From Flavobacterium sp. 9AF (GTDB lineage Bacteria; Bacteroidota; Bacteroidia; Flavobacteriales; Flavobacteriaceae): 60,870 bases of DNA. The DNA is taken from contig NZ_LR733556.1 of assembly GCF_902506265.1 (NCBI RefSeq), positions 2,379,230 through 2,440,099 of the forward strand, read 5' to 3'. Shown here piece by piece: positions 25,922 through 33,523 of this stretch (position 1 is its first letter; every line of letters starts with the position of its first letter). A program made the position numbers and the translations under genes. A model generated the notes under the pieces. The model ran no database searches. It was not told the origin of the DNA and saw nothing but the letters and a program-made list of their open reading frames with translations.

Positions 25922-27268
25922 ATGGATGTTGAAATACTCGCTCGAATCCAATTTGCCTTTACCGTTGCTTTTCATTATATCTATCCTCCTTTAAGTATTG
26001 GTATTGGCCTTATTATGGTTATTATGGAAGGTTTATATCTTAAAACCGGAAATAAAGAATATGAAATTCTTACTCGATTTTGGTTAAAAATTTTTGCTAT
26101 TACCTTTGGTATAGGTGTAGCAACTGGTATTATTATGGAATTTGAATTTGGTACTAATTGGGCCATCTATTCAAAATATGTAGGTGATATTTTTGGAAGT
26201 GCTTTAGCAGCGGAAGGACTATTTGCTTTTGGATTAGAAAGTACTTTTTTAGGAATTCTGCTTTTTGGCTGGAATAGAGTATCACCTAGAATTCATTTTA
26301 TTTCTACTATAGGAGTCTTTTTTGGTTCCATGTTTTCAGCCGTTTGGATAGTTGTTGCGAATAGTTGGCAACAAACTCCTGCAGGATATCATATTGTAGG
26401 AGAAGGTGTTTATGCTCGTGCAGAAGTTACTGATTTTTGGGCTATGGTTTTTAATCCTTCTAGTATAGATCGTATCATTCATGTATGGCAAGGAGCATTT
26501 TTAGCTGGTGCTTTTATGGTATTGAGTGTTCATGCCTATTATTTAAGGAAAGGTAGATACATTGATATTTCTAAGAAAGCCTTTAAAATGGCATTGGTTG
26601 TAGCAACTGTAATATCTTTTTCTCAATTGATTTCAGGACACAGTTCTGCTGATGGAGTTGCTAAAAACCAACCAGCAAAACTAGCTGCGATGGAAGGACA
26701 TTTTGAAAAAGAAGCCCCAGCGGATTTATATATTTTAGGTTGGGTTGACAAAGAAAAACAGAAAGTAACAGGATTAGGAATTCCAGGTGGGTTGTCTTTT
26801 TTAGTACATCAAGATTTTAATGAGTCTATCATCGGATTAAATGCTTTTCCTAAAGAGGACAGACCAAGTCAGCTAAATGCGGTATTTCAATTTTATCATA
26901 TTATGGTTGCTATTGGTATGTTTTTAATTGGATTAACAATCTATGCTTGTTTTTTATGGTGGAAAGGGAAATTGTTTGAAACGAAATGGCTCTTATGGAT
27001 TTTTTCATTTTCTGTTATTTTACCTCAAATAGCCAATCAAGTAGGTTGGTTTACGGCTGAAATGGGAAGACAACCTTGGATTGTTTATGGACATTTAAGA
27101 ACAAGTGAAGGTTTCTCTCAAGAAGTATCGGCAAATCAAATTGTATTTTCTTTGGTATTATTTACGATAGTTTATGCATTACTTTTTTTATTGTTTTTAT
27201 ATTCTTTAAATAAGAAAATTAAACACGGACCTTATGAGGAAGCTGAAAATACATTAGAAATTATTTAA
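25922..27268 (+). CDS. cydA: Cytochrome bd quinol oxidase subunit I
   Basis: The 448-residue multi-pass protein is the haem-bearing subunit of the bd oxidase, which reduces oxygen to water with quinol electrons. Visible ligands include His18 (VAFHYIYPP), His187 (RIIHVWQG), Glu98 and Glu106, and the Met of AEMGRQPW. It is shorter than the E. coli type (about 520), consistent with a short Q-loop (CIO-like) form. It starts an operon with cydB, 11 bp downstream. Its promoter has the shared Crp/Fnr-like operator, fitting low-oxygen or sulfide induction. Confidence 0.96.
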   Translation: MDVEILARIQFAFTVAFHYIYPPLSIGIGLIMVIMEGLYLKTGNKEYEILTRFWLKIFAITFGIGVATGIIMEFEFGTNWAIYSKYVGDIFGSALAAEGLFAFGLESTFLGILLFGWNRVSPRIHFISTIGVFFGSMFSAVWIVVANSWQQTPAGYHIVGEGVYARAEVTDFWAMVFNPSSIDRIIHVWQGAFLAGAFMVLSVHAYYLRKGRYIDISKKAFKMALVVATVISFSQLISGHSSADGVAKNQPAKLAAMEGHFEKEAPADLYILGWVDKEKQKVTGLGIPGGLSFLVHQDFNESIIGLNAFPKEDRPSQLNAVFQFYHIMVAIGMFLIGLTIYACFLWWKGKLFETKWLLWIFSFSVILPQIANQVGWFTAEMGRQPWIVYGHLRTSEGFSQEVSANQIVFSLVLFTIVYALLFLLFLYSLNKKIKHGPYEEAENTLEII

Positions 27269-27279
27269 AAAAGAATTAA

Positions 27280-28317
27280 ATGGAAACATTTTTAGGAATC
27301 GATTATCCTACACTTTGGTACTTAGTAGTAGGGTTATTATTTTCAGGATATGCTATTTTAGAAGGATTTGATTATGGAGCGGGTGCATGGCATTTGTTTT
27401 TAAGAAAAGATTTAAGTAGAAGAATAGCTATAAATGCTATTGGTCCCATTTGGGATGCTAATCAAGTATGGCTAATAATTGGTGGTGGAGCACTATTTGC
27501 CGGCTTTCCAGTAATGTATGCTACCATGTTGTCTGCTATGTATATTCCTTTTATGTTATTTTTAATGTTGTTGGTTTTGCGATCATCGGCTATAAAATTT
27601 AGAAGTGCAGAAGAAATGTTGTGGTGGAGAAATACTTGGGATTATATTTATTTTATTTCAAATGTATTAATTTCATTTTTGCTAGGTGTCGTTTTAGGAA
27701 ATGTTTTAGAAGGGTTTGAAATAGGGCATGAGTTTAGCTATCAAGGTGGTGTTTTTCTATCATTTTTAAGTCCGTATGCGATTATGGTAGGAATTACTAC
27801 ACTTTTTCTTTTTATGACACAAGGGGCTATTTTCTTATTATTGAAAACAGAAGGAAGATTACATGAAAGAATTACTTTTTTATTACGTAAAGGAATGATT
27901 TTCTTTATAATTAGTTTTTCCATAACATCTTTATACACTTTAGTTTTTATACCTGGAGTAACCGATAATTTTAAAGAAACTCCTGCATTTTTTATTTTAC
28001 CTATTTTGGCATTCTTGGCAGTAGCCAATGTGCCGCGATTAGTTTCAAAGAAGAGATATGGATATGCTATAATTTTTTCTTCATTAACCATGGCCTTTTT
28101 ATTAATGTTAGTTGCTTTCCAATTGTATCCAGTATTGTTGCCTTCAACTATACATCCCAATCATAGTGTTACCATTTATAATGCTGCGTCTTCTCAAAAG
28201 TCTTTAGGAATTATGCTGACTATTGTGGCTATAGGTTCTCCTTTATTAGCTGCCTACTTTATTTTTCTCTATAAAACCTTTTATGGTAAAGTAAAACTAG
28301 ACGATACTAGTTATTAA
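27280..28317 (+). CDS. cydB: Cytochrome bd quinol oxidase subunit II
   Basis: The 345-residue protein has about eight or nine hydrophobic segments and the family signatures LWYLVVGLLFSGYAILEGFDYGAG and GPIWDANQVWLIIGGGALFAGFP. It stabilises the haem subunit CydA in the inner membrane. It lies 11 bp after cydA and is followed by a terminator. No cydX-like or cydCD genes were seen nearby. Confidence 0.95.
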   Translation: METFLGIDYPTLWYLVVGLLFSGYAILEGFDYGAGAWHLFLRKDLSRRIAINAIGPIWDANQVWLIIGGGALFAGFPVMYATMLSAMYIPFMLFLMLLVLRSSAIKFRSAEEMLWWRNTWDYIYFISNVLISFLLGVVLGNVLEGFEIGHEFSYQGGVFLSFLSPYAIMVGITTLFLFMTQGAIFLLLKTEGRLHERITFLLRKGMIFFIISFSITSLYTLVFIPGVTDNFKETPAFFILPILAFLAVANVPRLVSKKRYGYAIIFSSLTMAFLLMLVAFQLYPVLLPSTIHPNHSVTIYNAASSQKSLGIMLTIVAIGSPLLAAYFIFLYKTFYGKVKLDDTSY

Positions 28318-28340
28318 TATAAATAAATTTTATTATAAGA

Positions 28341-28361
28341 AAAGTGCCTAAAAGGCACTTT
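28341..28361 (+). terminator. Intrinsic terminator after cydB
   Basis: AAAGTGCCT (28341-28349) pairs with AGGCACTTT (28353-28361) and a T-run follows to 28366. Confidence 0.9.
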
Positions 28362-28368
28362 TTTTTAT

Positions 28369-28412
28369 GTAACAAATGTAGCTGTACAAGCTAATAAATA
28401 ATGGCAAATTTG
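28369..28412 (+). promoter_or_regulatory. Degenerate Crp/Fnr-like operator, DUF2202-SQR operon
   Basis: GTAAC-AAAT-GTAGC (28369-28382) keeps the left half-site perfectly and three of five bases on the right. Exactly 22 bp later is CAAATTTG (28405-28412), one base off TAnnTTTG. The spacing is identical to the three perfect promoters, which argues that this is a weaker member of the same set. Confidence 0.5.
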
Positions 28413-28437
28413 TATAGTAATCTTAAAAAATAAACCA

Positions 28438-28962
28438 ATGAAAAATACTTTTAAATTAATTCTTTTGGGAATTTTCCTTCTTTCATTAACCTATATATCC
28501 TGCCAAAATAATTCGGAAGTAACAGGTTTGAGCCAAGAAGAAATTAACCAAATGAAGTTTATGCTAGAAGAAGAAAAAATGGCTTTTGATATCTATTCTT
28601 TTTTAGGTAACAATTGGGATTTGCAAATATTTAGAAATATAAAAGAAAGTGAAGCCAAGCATATGGAGGCTGTAAAAAGACTTTTGGAAAGAAACGAGAT
28701 CACTTATGAAATTTCTTCTCAATCTGGAGTCTTTATTAATCAAGAATTGCAACATCTTTACAACGATTTAATTCAAAAAGGTTCAAATTCAATTATACAA
28801 GCTTTAGAAGTAGGAAAAAATATTGAAGAAAAAGACATTGATGATTTACAAATGGCAATTAGTAAAACAAATAATGTTTATGCAAAAGAGATTTATACTA
28901 ATCTTTTAAATGCTTCATATAATCATTTAGGTGCGTTTAATCGTAATCTTTCAAGATATTAA
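28438..28962 (+). CDS. DUF2202 ferritin-like lipoprotein
   Basis: The 174-residue product has a lipobox YISC (Cys22) and a DUF2202 four-helix domain. Helix one carries EEEKMAFDIY (Glu44-46), helix two ESEAKHMEAV (Glu72, His75), with Glu in the later helices and HLGAF near the C-terminus, a ferritin-like di-iron pattern. The biochemical role is unknown. It lies 13 bp upstream of the sulfide:quinone oxidoreductase-like gene and shares its promoter. Confidence 0.85.
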   Translation: MKNTFKLILLGIFLLSLTYISCQNNSEVTGLSQEEINQMKFMLEEEKMAFDIYSFLGNNWDLQIFRNIKESEAKHMEAVKRLLERNEITYEISSQSGVFINQELQHLYNDLIQKGSNSIIQALEVGKNIEEKDIDDLQMAISKTNNVYAKEIYTNLLNASYNHLGAFNRNLSRY

Positions 28963-28975
28963 ATCTAATAATAAA

Positions 28976-30436
28976 ATGTCAAAAATAGTAATATTAGGAG
29001 CAGGTATTGCAGGTCATACTGCTGCCGCTCATTTAAGAAGAAAATTAGGTAAAGAACATGAAGTACTTGTGGTTTCTCCGAATAAAAATTATCAATGGAT
29101 TCCTTCAAATATTTGGGTAGGAATTGGAAGAATGAAATCAAAACAAATTCTTTTCCCATTAGAACCCTTATATAAAAAGAAAAATATTGGTTATAAACAA
29201 GCTAAAGTAGTTTCTTTTCATCCTGAAGGTAACGAAAACTCCGAGAAACCTTTTGTAAAGGTAGAATATGTATATGGAGAGAAAAAAGGAAATCAGGAAA
29301 AAGTAACATATGATTATTTAATTAATGCAACGGGTCCCAAATTAGCTTTTGAATTAACCGAAGGATTATTGCCAGCAACTAATAAAGTGTATTCTGTATG
29401 TACTTATGACCATGCTGAACATGCCTCTGAAGCATTTCTTAAATTAGTCAATGAACTAAAATCTACCAATAAAAAAGCAAAAATTCTTATAGGGACAGGT
29501 CATGCTAAAGCGACTTGTCAAGGAGCTGCTTTCGAATATATTTTAAATGTCGAAAAGGAACTAGTTAAATATGGTATTAGAGATAAAGTAGAAATTACGT
29601 GGATTTCTAACGAATATGAGTTAGGTGATTTTGGAATGGATGGAATGCTTTTAGAATATAATGGTTTTAATATGAAGTCTAAAGATATGGTTGAAATGAT
29701 TTTTGAAGACAGAGGAATAAAATGGATTTTAGGCGCTGGAGTTCAAAAAATTGAAGAAGGTATAGCTTATTACGAAAATTTAGAAGGAGAATATAAAACT
29801 GAAACATTTGATTTTGCAATGCTAATTCCTGCATTTTCAGGCCATGGGTTTAAAGCATATAATAAAGAAGAAGACGATATCACAAACAAATTATTTAAAG
29901 GGTTTATGATCGTAGATGCTGATTATACAGCCAAACCTTATGAAGAATGGACTGTGCAAGATTGGCCAGAAACGTATCAAAATCCTAATTATAAGAACAT
30001 TTTTGCACCAGGTATTGCTTTTGCACCTCCTCATTCTATTTCTAAACCTCGTAAGAGTAAAAATGGTACAGAAATCTTTCCTTCACCACCTCGCACAGGC
30101 ATGCCTTCAGGAATTACTGCAAAGTTAGTAGCCGACAATATTATTGATAGTATTAAGAAAGGAAAACAAAGTTTATCTCACAAAGGGTCATTAGGAAATA
30201 TGGGAGCAGCTTGTATTGCCTCTGCGGGTTATGGATTGACACAAGGAAGTGGCGTAAGTATAACTACTTTTCCCATCGTACCAGATTATATAAAATATAA
30301 AAATACAGGTGGAAGAGATATAAATAAAACATTTGGAGATATAGGACTTGCTGGTCATTGGGTTAAGTTAGCCTTGCATTACGCATTTATCTATAAAGCA
30401 AAGATGAAACCTTTGTGGTGGCTAATTCCTGAATAA
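28976..30436 (+). CDS. Sulfide:quinone oxidoreductase-like flavoprotein
   Basis: From ATG 28976 the product is 486 residues; an upstream in-frame start inside the DUF2202 gene is rejected. It has an N-terminal FAD-binding Rossmann motif (IVILGAGIAGHTAAAHLRR), YLINATGPKL, and three Cys at 142, 181 and 413, the arrangement expected of SQR enzymes that oxidise sulfide and pass electrons to quinone. The C-terminal amphipathic end (KMKPLWWLIPE) could sit on the membrane. Co-regulation with cytochrome bd, a sulfide-tolerant oxidase, supports the assignment. A related FAD oxidoreductase with another acceptor is the alternative. Confidence 0.8.
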   Translation: MSKIVILGAGIAGHTAAAHLRRKLGKEHEVLVVSPNKNYQWIPSNIWVGIGRMKSKQILFPLEPLYKKKNIGYKQAKVVSFHPEGNENSEKPFVKVEYVYGEKKGNQEKVTYDYLINATGPKLAFELTEGLLPATNKVYSVCTYDHAEHASEAFLKLVNELKSTNKKAKILIGTGHAKATCQGAAFEYILNVEKELVKYGIRDKVEITWISNEYELGDFGMDGMLLEYNGFNMKSKDMVEMIFEDRGIKWILGAGVQKIEEGIAYYENLEGEYKTETFDFAMLIPAFSGHGFKAYNKEEDDITNKLFKGFMIVDADYTAKPYEEWTVQDWPETYQNPNYKNIFAPGIAFAPPHSISKPRKSKNGTEIFPSPPRTGMPSGITAKLVADNIIDSIKKGKQSLSHKGSLGNMGAACIASAGYGLTQGSGVSITTFPIVPDYIKYKNTGGRDINKTFGDIGLAGHWVKLALHYAFIYKAKMKPLWWLIPE

Positions 30437-30492
30437 AATTATTGATTAACCTCAAAGTACAACCAGAAATTCACACTTAAAAAAAATGTAAG

Positions 30493-30624
30493 ATGGGACA
30501 AAGAATATCAAAATCACAACACGCTAAAATGAAGAATCCTATAATTCAATTTTTTAAATTTATCTATTTAAATATACGTATTTTAAAAATTGTAGCAGGA
30601 GGGCATGGCGGAACAAGAAACTAA
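30493..30624 (+). CDS. Conserved-looking small basic protein (43 aa)
   Basis: A short frame from ATG 30493 encodes MGQRISKSQHAKMKNP, then the hydrophobic/aromatic stretch IIQFFKFIYLNIRILKIV, and ends AGGHGGTRN. The compact design (basic start, one amphipathic or membrane helix, glycine-rich GGHGGTR end) resembles small proteins I recall from other Bacteroidota. It lies 56 bp after the SQR-like gene and before its terminator, so it probably belongs to that operon. Function is unknown. Confidence 0.55.
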   Translation: MGQRISKSQHAKMKNPIIQFFKFIYLNIRILKIVAGGHGGTRN

Positions 30625-30670
30625 TTGTCATTCTATAAGATGATGTTTAGTAGTTTTTATTGGTTAGTAA

Positions 30671-30694
30671 AAAGAGCATTTTAGAATGCTCTTT
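30671..30694 (+). terminator. Intrinsic terminator of the DUF2202-SQR operon
   Basis: AAAGAGCATT (30671-30680) pairs with AATGCTCTTT (30685-30694) and a T-run follows. Confidence 0.88.
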
Positions 30695-30723
30695 TTTGTT
30701 TATAAGAAGGTAGAATAAAGAAA

Positions 30724-30774
30724 ATACGTATAAATACGTATAAAAAAATGAAAAAAATACGTATAAATACGTAT
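30724..30774. repeat. Four phased ATACGTAT palindromes
   Basis: The 8 bp palindrome ATACGTAT begins at 30724, 30734, 30757 and 30767, so two pairs each have 10 bp spacing and the pairs start 33 bp apart. A fifth copy lies at 30574-30581 inside the small ORF. Helical phasing suggests a cooperative protein-binding array upstream of the gene at 30919. This is inference from spacing. Confidence 0.5.
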
Positions 30775-30918
30775 TGATTTAATGGTTTGAAAGGAATAAA
30801 TTTATATACAAAATTTTACCAAACCAGATTTATAATGTTCTTGTTATTTTTTTGAGTTGAACTTTTTTCGAGTGAGATGTTGCTTCTTAACCTATTTTTT
30901 TAACTCAAAATTTATAGT

Positions 30919-31215
30919 ATGAAAAGATTAATACTTATTTTAGGTCTAATTATTTTGAATTTTTTAACATTTGATTATTTAACGAACCATTTTACGGTTC
31001 AATATACTCTTGGTAGACTGATGATGACTTTTATAGCTTCAATTATAGCTGTATCAATCGTTTGTTTCTTTATTACATCCTGTAAGTATATTTTAAAATT
31101 ATATATTGAGCAATCTTCCATTTCTTTTAAAACAATTTATTTTGATTTATTTTTAAATATATCAATAGCTATATATATTCTATTAATTTTTGCTGCTATC
31201 TATTTCTATATTTAA
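30919..31215 (+). CDS. Small membrane protein of unknown function
   Basis: The 98-residue product has three hydrophobic segments (about residues 3-20, 32-58 and 72-97) and few charged residues. No family is recognised. It lies downstream of the ATACGTAT palindrome array, in the only longer gene-poor stretch of this block. Confidence 0.55.
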   Translation: MKRLILILGLIILNFLTFDYLTNHFTVQYTLGRLMMTFIASIIAVSIVCFFITSCKYILKLYIEQSSISFKTIYFDLFLNISIAIYILLIFAAIYFYI

Positions 31216-31281
31216 AAGTGTTCTATACAAAAAGATGGAATAAAATAGAATAAAATTTTATTTTCAAAATAAATTTTCTCA

Positions 31282-31316
31282 TGACATACTGTTGTCACTA
31301 ATTGATTTTAGATTTG
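31282..31316 (+). promoter_or_regulatory. Promoter with inverted repeat, gene 31345
   Basis: TAGATTTG (31309-31316) matches TAnnTTTG 28 bases before the ATG. Just upstream TGACA-N6-TGTCA (31282-31297) is a perfect inverted repeat over the expected -33 region, so it may be an operator distinct from the GTAAC palindrome. Confidence 0.5.
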
Positions 31317-31344
31317 TACAAGCAAATAAAAAATAGCACAAATC

Positions 31345-31554
31345 ATGGTTTACGTTTTCAAAACTTCAATTGAAGATAAAAAACAAATTAAAAGTATTTC
31401 TAAAAATTTAAATGAAATACAAGACATTCAAAGATGGAATTTCGATCTTGAAGATTGTGATAATATTCTACGAATTGTGGCCGAAAAAAATATTTCTAAA
31501 ACAGTTTGCGAACTATTTAGTAGCTTCAATTATACGTGCATTGAATTAGAATAA
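31345..31554 (+). CDS. Small HMA-like ferredoxin-fold protein
   Basis: The 69-residue product fits a beta-alpha-beta-beta-alpha-beta order: MVYVFKTS, helix DKKQIKSISKNLNEI, strand RWNFDLEDCDNILRIV, helix, and final YTCIELE. It has Cys38, Cys55 and Cys65 but not the CxxC metal site of copper chaperones. WNFDLEDCDNILR is a pattern I recall from small conserved Bacteroidota proteins. Function is unknown; a metal or redox link is only suggested by the fold. It converges with the next gene with no spacing between the stop codons. Confidence 0.6.
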   Translation: MVYVFKTSIEDKKQIKSISKNLNEIQDIQRWNFDLEDCDNILRIVAEKNISKTVCELFSSFNYTCIELE

Positions 31555-32673
31555 CTATTGAATAGTTGAGTTCGTCACAACAATAGGTGTGTCATCATGC
31601 ATGGATATACTCGGATATACTGGATACCAAGAACCTCCAATATTATTTCGAATGGTAGAATTATCAATTCGAATATCTCCTGTATGATTATTGCTTACAA
31701 AGAAAATTGAAGAGCCATAAGCATTTACTTCATTTTGTTCGATTAAACTACCTAAAATGGTTAGCGTCATTTCGTTTCCATCATTATAAATAGCGCCCCC
31801 ACTTCCTCCTCCAGGTGTGCCAATTTGTGCAGGATTACCACCATTTCCAATGGCTTTATTATATGAGAATAGACTATTAATTATCATCCAAGAGGTACCA
31901 ATGCTACTAATAGCTCCACCATTGGAACCGCTATTTCCATAAATACTGCCACCACCAAAAGTGGTGTTCACGACATAAATGGGTAAACTATTGTATTGAC
32001 TAAAGGCTCTAATAGCACCACCACCTACATCCGGACCTGTGCCTACACATCGATTGTTGAAAAAACGACAATTAACGACTTTTAAACGTCCGCCTCTTGC
32101 CCAAATCGCCGCACCACCACCAGAAGAACCCGTATCCATATTATGACCGTCTGCGAAAGTAATGTTTTGAACCGTAACTCTTGGGTGATCTTGATTCTGA
32201 CAATGGTCTGTCGTCCAAACTAAATCAGGATCGCAGGTATTCATATATAAAATGCGAGTGGTACCTCCACCACTTAAAGTAACTAACCCACCGCCATCAA
32301 TTACAACATCAGGGTTTGCATTGTTAAAAACACGTGCCGGTCGATCCATAACAATAGTTACAGGGTTGGGTCCGCAATTAAAAGTAATTTTTCCTCCTTG
32401 TGCAACCGCAGCAACAACGGCATCACAGGTACAACTTTCAGGTGTTCCATTGCCGACTACGACATCAGGATTAGTAACACTTTCTGTTCCTGCTCCTACA
32501 GGAATGGGGGAATTGCCATTTGGATTTCCGGCCGGTGGTCCATCTTGTGGGTTTTCTAAAGGGTTGTGTACTTCAATGCCTTCTTCCTCATTGTCTTTGG
32601 AACAAGCTATAGATACTAGAATTACAAAACAATAACTTACTGTTTTGAAGTAGTTTAGGGCTGTTTTTTTCAT
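31555..32673 (-). CDS. Lipoprotein with right-handed beta-helix (Pmp-like)
   Basis: The 372-residue product has a lipobox SIACS (Cys24) and a Pro/Asn/Gly-rich linker. From about residue 80 it has parallel beta-helix repeats with GGGAI/GGAI turns (SSGGGAAIWA, GGGAIRAF, GGAISSIG, GGAIYND), similar to polymorphic or choice-of-anchor repeats of surface proteins. Base composition is visibly richer in G+C than its neighbours, which may reflect codon constraint or transfer. It is probably an envelope-exposed protein; a polysaccharide-lyase activity cannot be excluded but no catalytic signature is seen. Confidence 0.65.
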   Translation of the reverse strand: MKKTALNYFKTVSYCFVILVSIACSKDNEEEGIEVHNPLENPQDGPPAGNPNGNSPIPVGAGTESVTNPDVVVGNGTPESCTCDAVVAAVAQGGKITFNCGPNPVTIVMDRPARVFNNANPDVVIDGGGLVTLSGGGTTRILYMNTCDPDLVWTTDHCQNQDHPRVTVQNITFADGHNMDTGSSGGGAAIWARGGRLKVVNCRFFNNRCVGTGPDVGGGAIRAFSQYNSLPIYVVNTTFGGGSIYGNSGSNGGAISSIGTSWMIINSLFSYNKAIGNGGNPAQIGTPGGGSGGAIYNDGNEMTLTILGSLIEQNEVNAYGSSIFFVSNNHTGDIRIDNSTIRNNIGGSWYPVYPSISMHDDTPIVVTNSTIQ

Positions 32674-32778
32674 GGTTGTTGTTTGAAAATATATAACGTG
32701 AAAAGCAATAAATAATTGTTAATTAATTACCTAATGTAAAATTAATATCTATTTTTAAAACATAAACTTCTTCCTTGT

Positions 32779-33345
32779 ATGTATAGCAGATGTATTTGTT
32801 TCGTAATTATAATGTTCATTTCGTGTAAAACCAAACAAGAAATTATAGAACCAAAAACTATTAATGATTGTGAAATTGTGAAGTTCTCCAATGAGTATAC
32901 TCTAAAGGAAATGTATAAAGAGTTTGAGACTGATTCTTTTTTTGCAACTGAATTTTCTCAATTTGAAAGAATAAGAAATGGGTTGTTGCATTATCAATAT
33001 ACTTCAGGATTTGAACACGGAACATTTTTTACTATTGATTTTGATGCCGATTTTTTAGCTAAACTGAAATGGAAAAATTCTGAAAAGAGGGTTAATATTA
33101 GTAAAGACGATAAAAAAAATATGCTGAGCTCATTTCAAAACTTAGAAAAGGAAAGCTATTTCCAACAATGTAAATTGGTCGAAAATCATCCTAAATTGGA
33201 TATTTTAATTCTAAAAAAAGAAAACAAAACAGTAATTCATTATTTTTCTCCTTTTGGACATTTATTTTCAGTTCCATCAAATAATAATAATTTTCAAAAA
33301 ATGGCAGCACTTTTTAAAATCGCAGAAAGAAATCTTTACAGATAG
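32779..33345 (+). CDS. Lipoprotein of unknown function
   Basis: The 188-residue product begins MYSRCICFVIIMFISCKTKQE, with a lipobox FISC (Cys16) and a Lys/Glu-rich continuation. The body is mixed alpha/beta with no recognised domain. It is the first of a run of small envelope proteins extending to 40129. Confidence 0.6.
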   Translation: MYSRCICFVIIMFISCKTKQEIIEPKTINDCEIVKFSNEYTLKEMYKEFETDSFFATEFSQFERIRNGLLHYQYTSGFEHGTFFTIDFDADFLAKLKWKNSEKRVNISKDDKKNMLSSFQNLEKESYFQQCKLVENHPKLDILILKKENKTVIHYFSPFGHLFSVPSNNNNFQKMAALFKIAERNLYR

Positions 33346-33523
33346 TTTATTCTATTAAAGCGAAAACGTTTGAAGTATTTCATTTTTTAAATTATCAATA
33401 ATAATGCGTCAAATAATTGTATTTCAGTTGAAAAAGTTTGGTTCTTCCGTTAAATAGTTGGAATTTTATAGTAGCTTTTTTTGTATAGAAAAGCATTGGA
33501 ACAATAAAATAAAAACAAATAAA

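Noticed and set aside
28931..28975. Upstream in-frame start of the SQR-like gene inside DUF2202
   Set aside because: The FAD-binding strand normally starts within a few residues of the N-terminus, as from ATG 28976.
33458..33523. TTG start extending GapN by 22 residues
   Set aside because: The extra residues (Phe/Cys/Lys-rich) are unlike GapN N-termini, and ATG 33524 gives the normal length.
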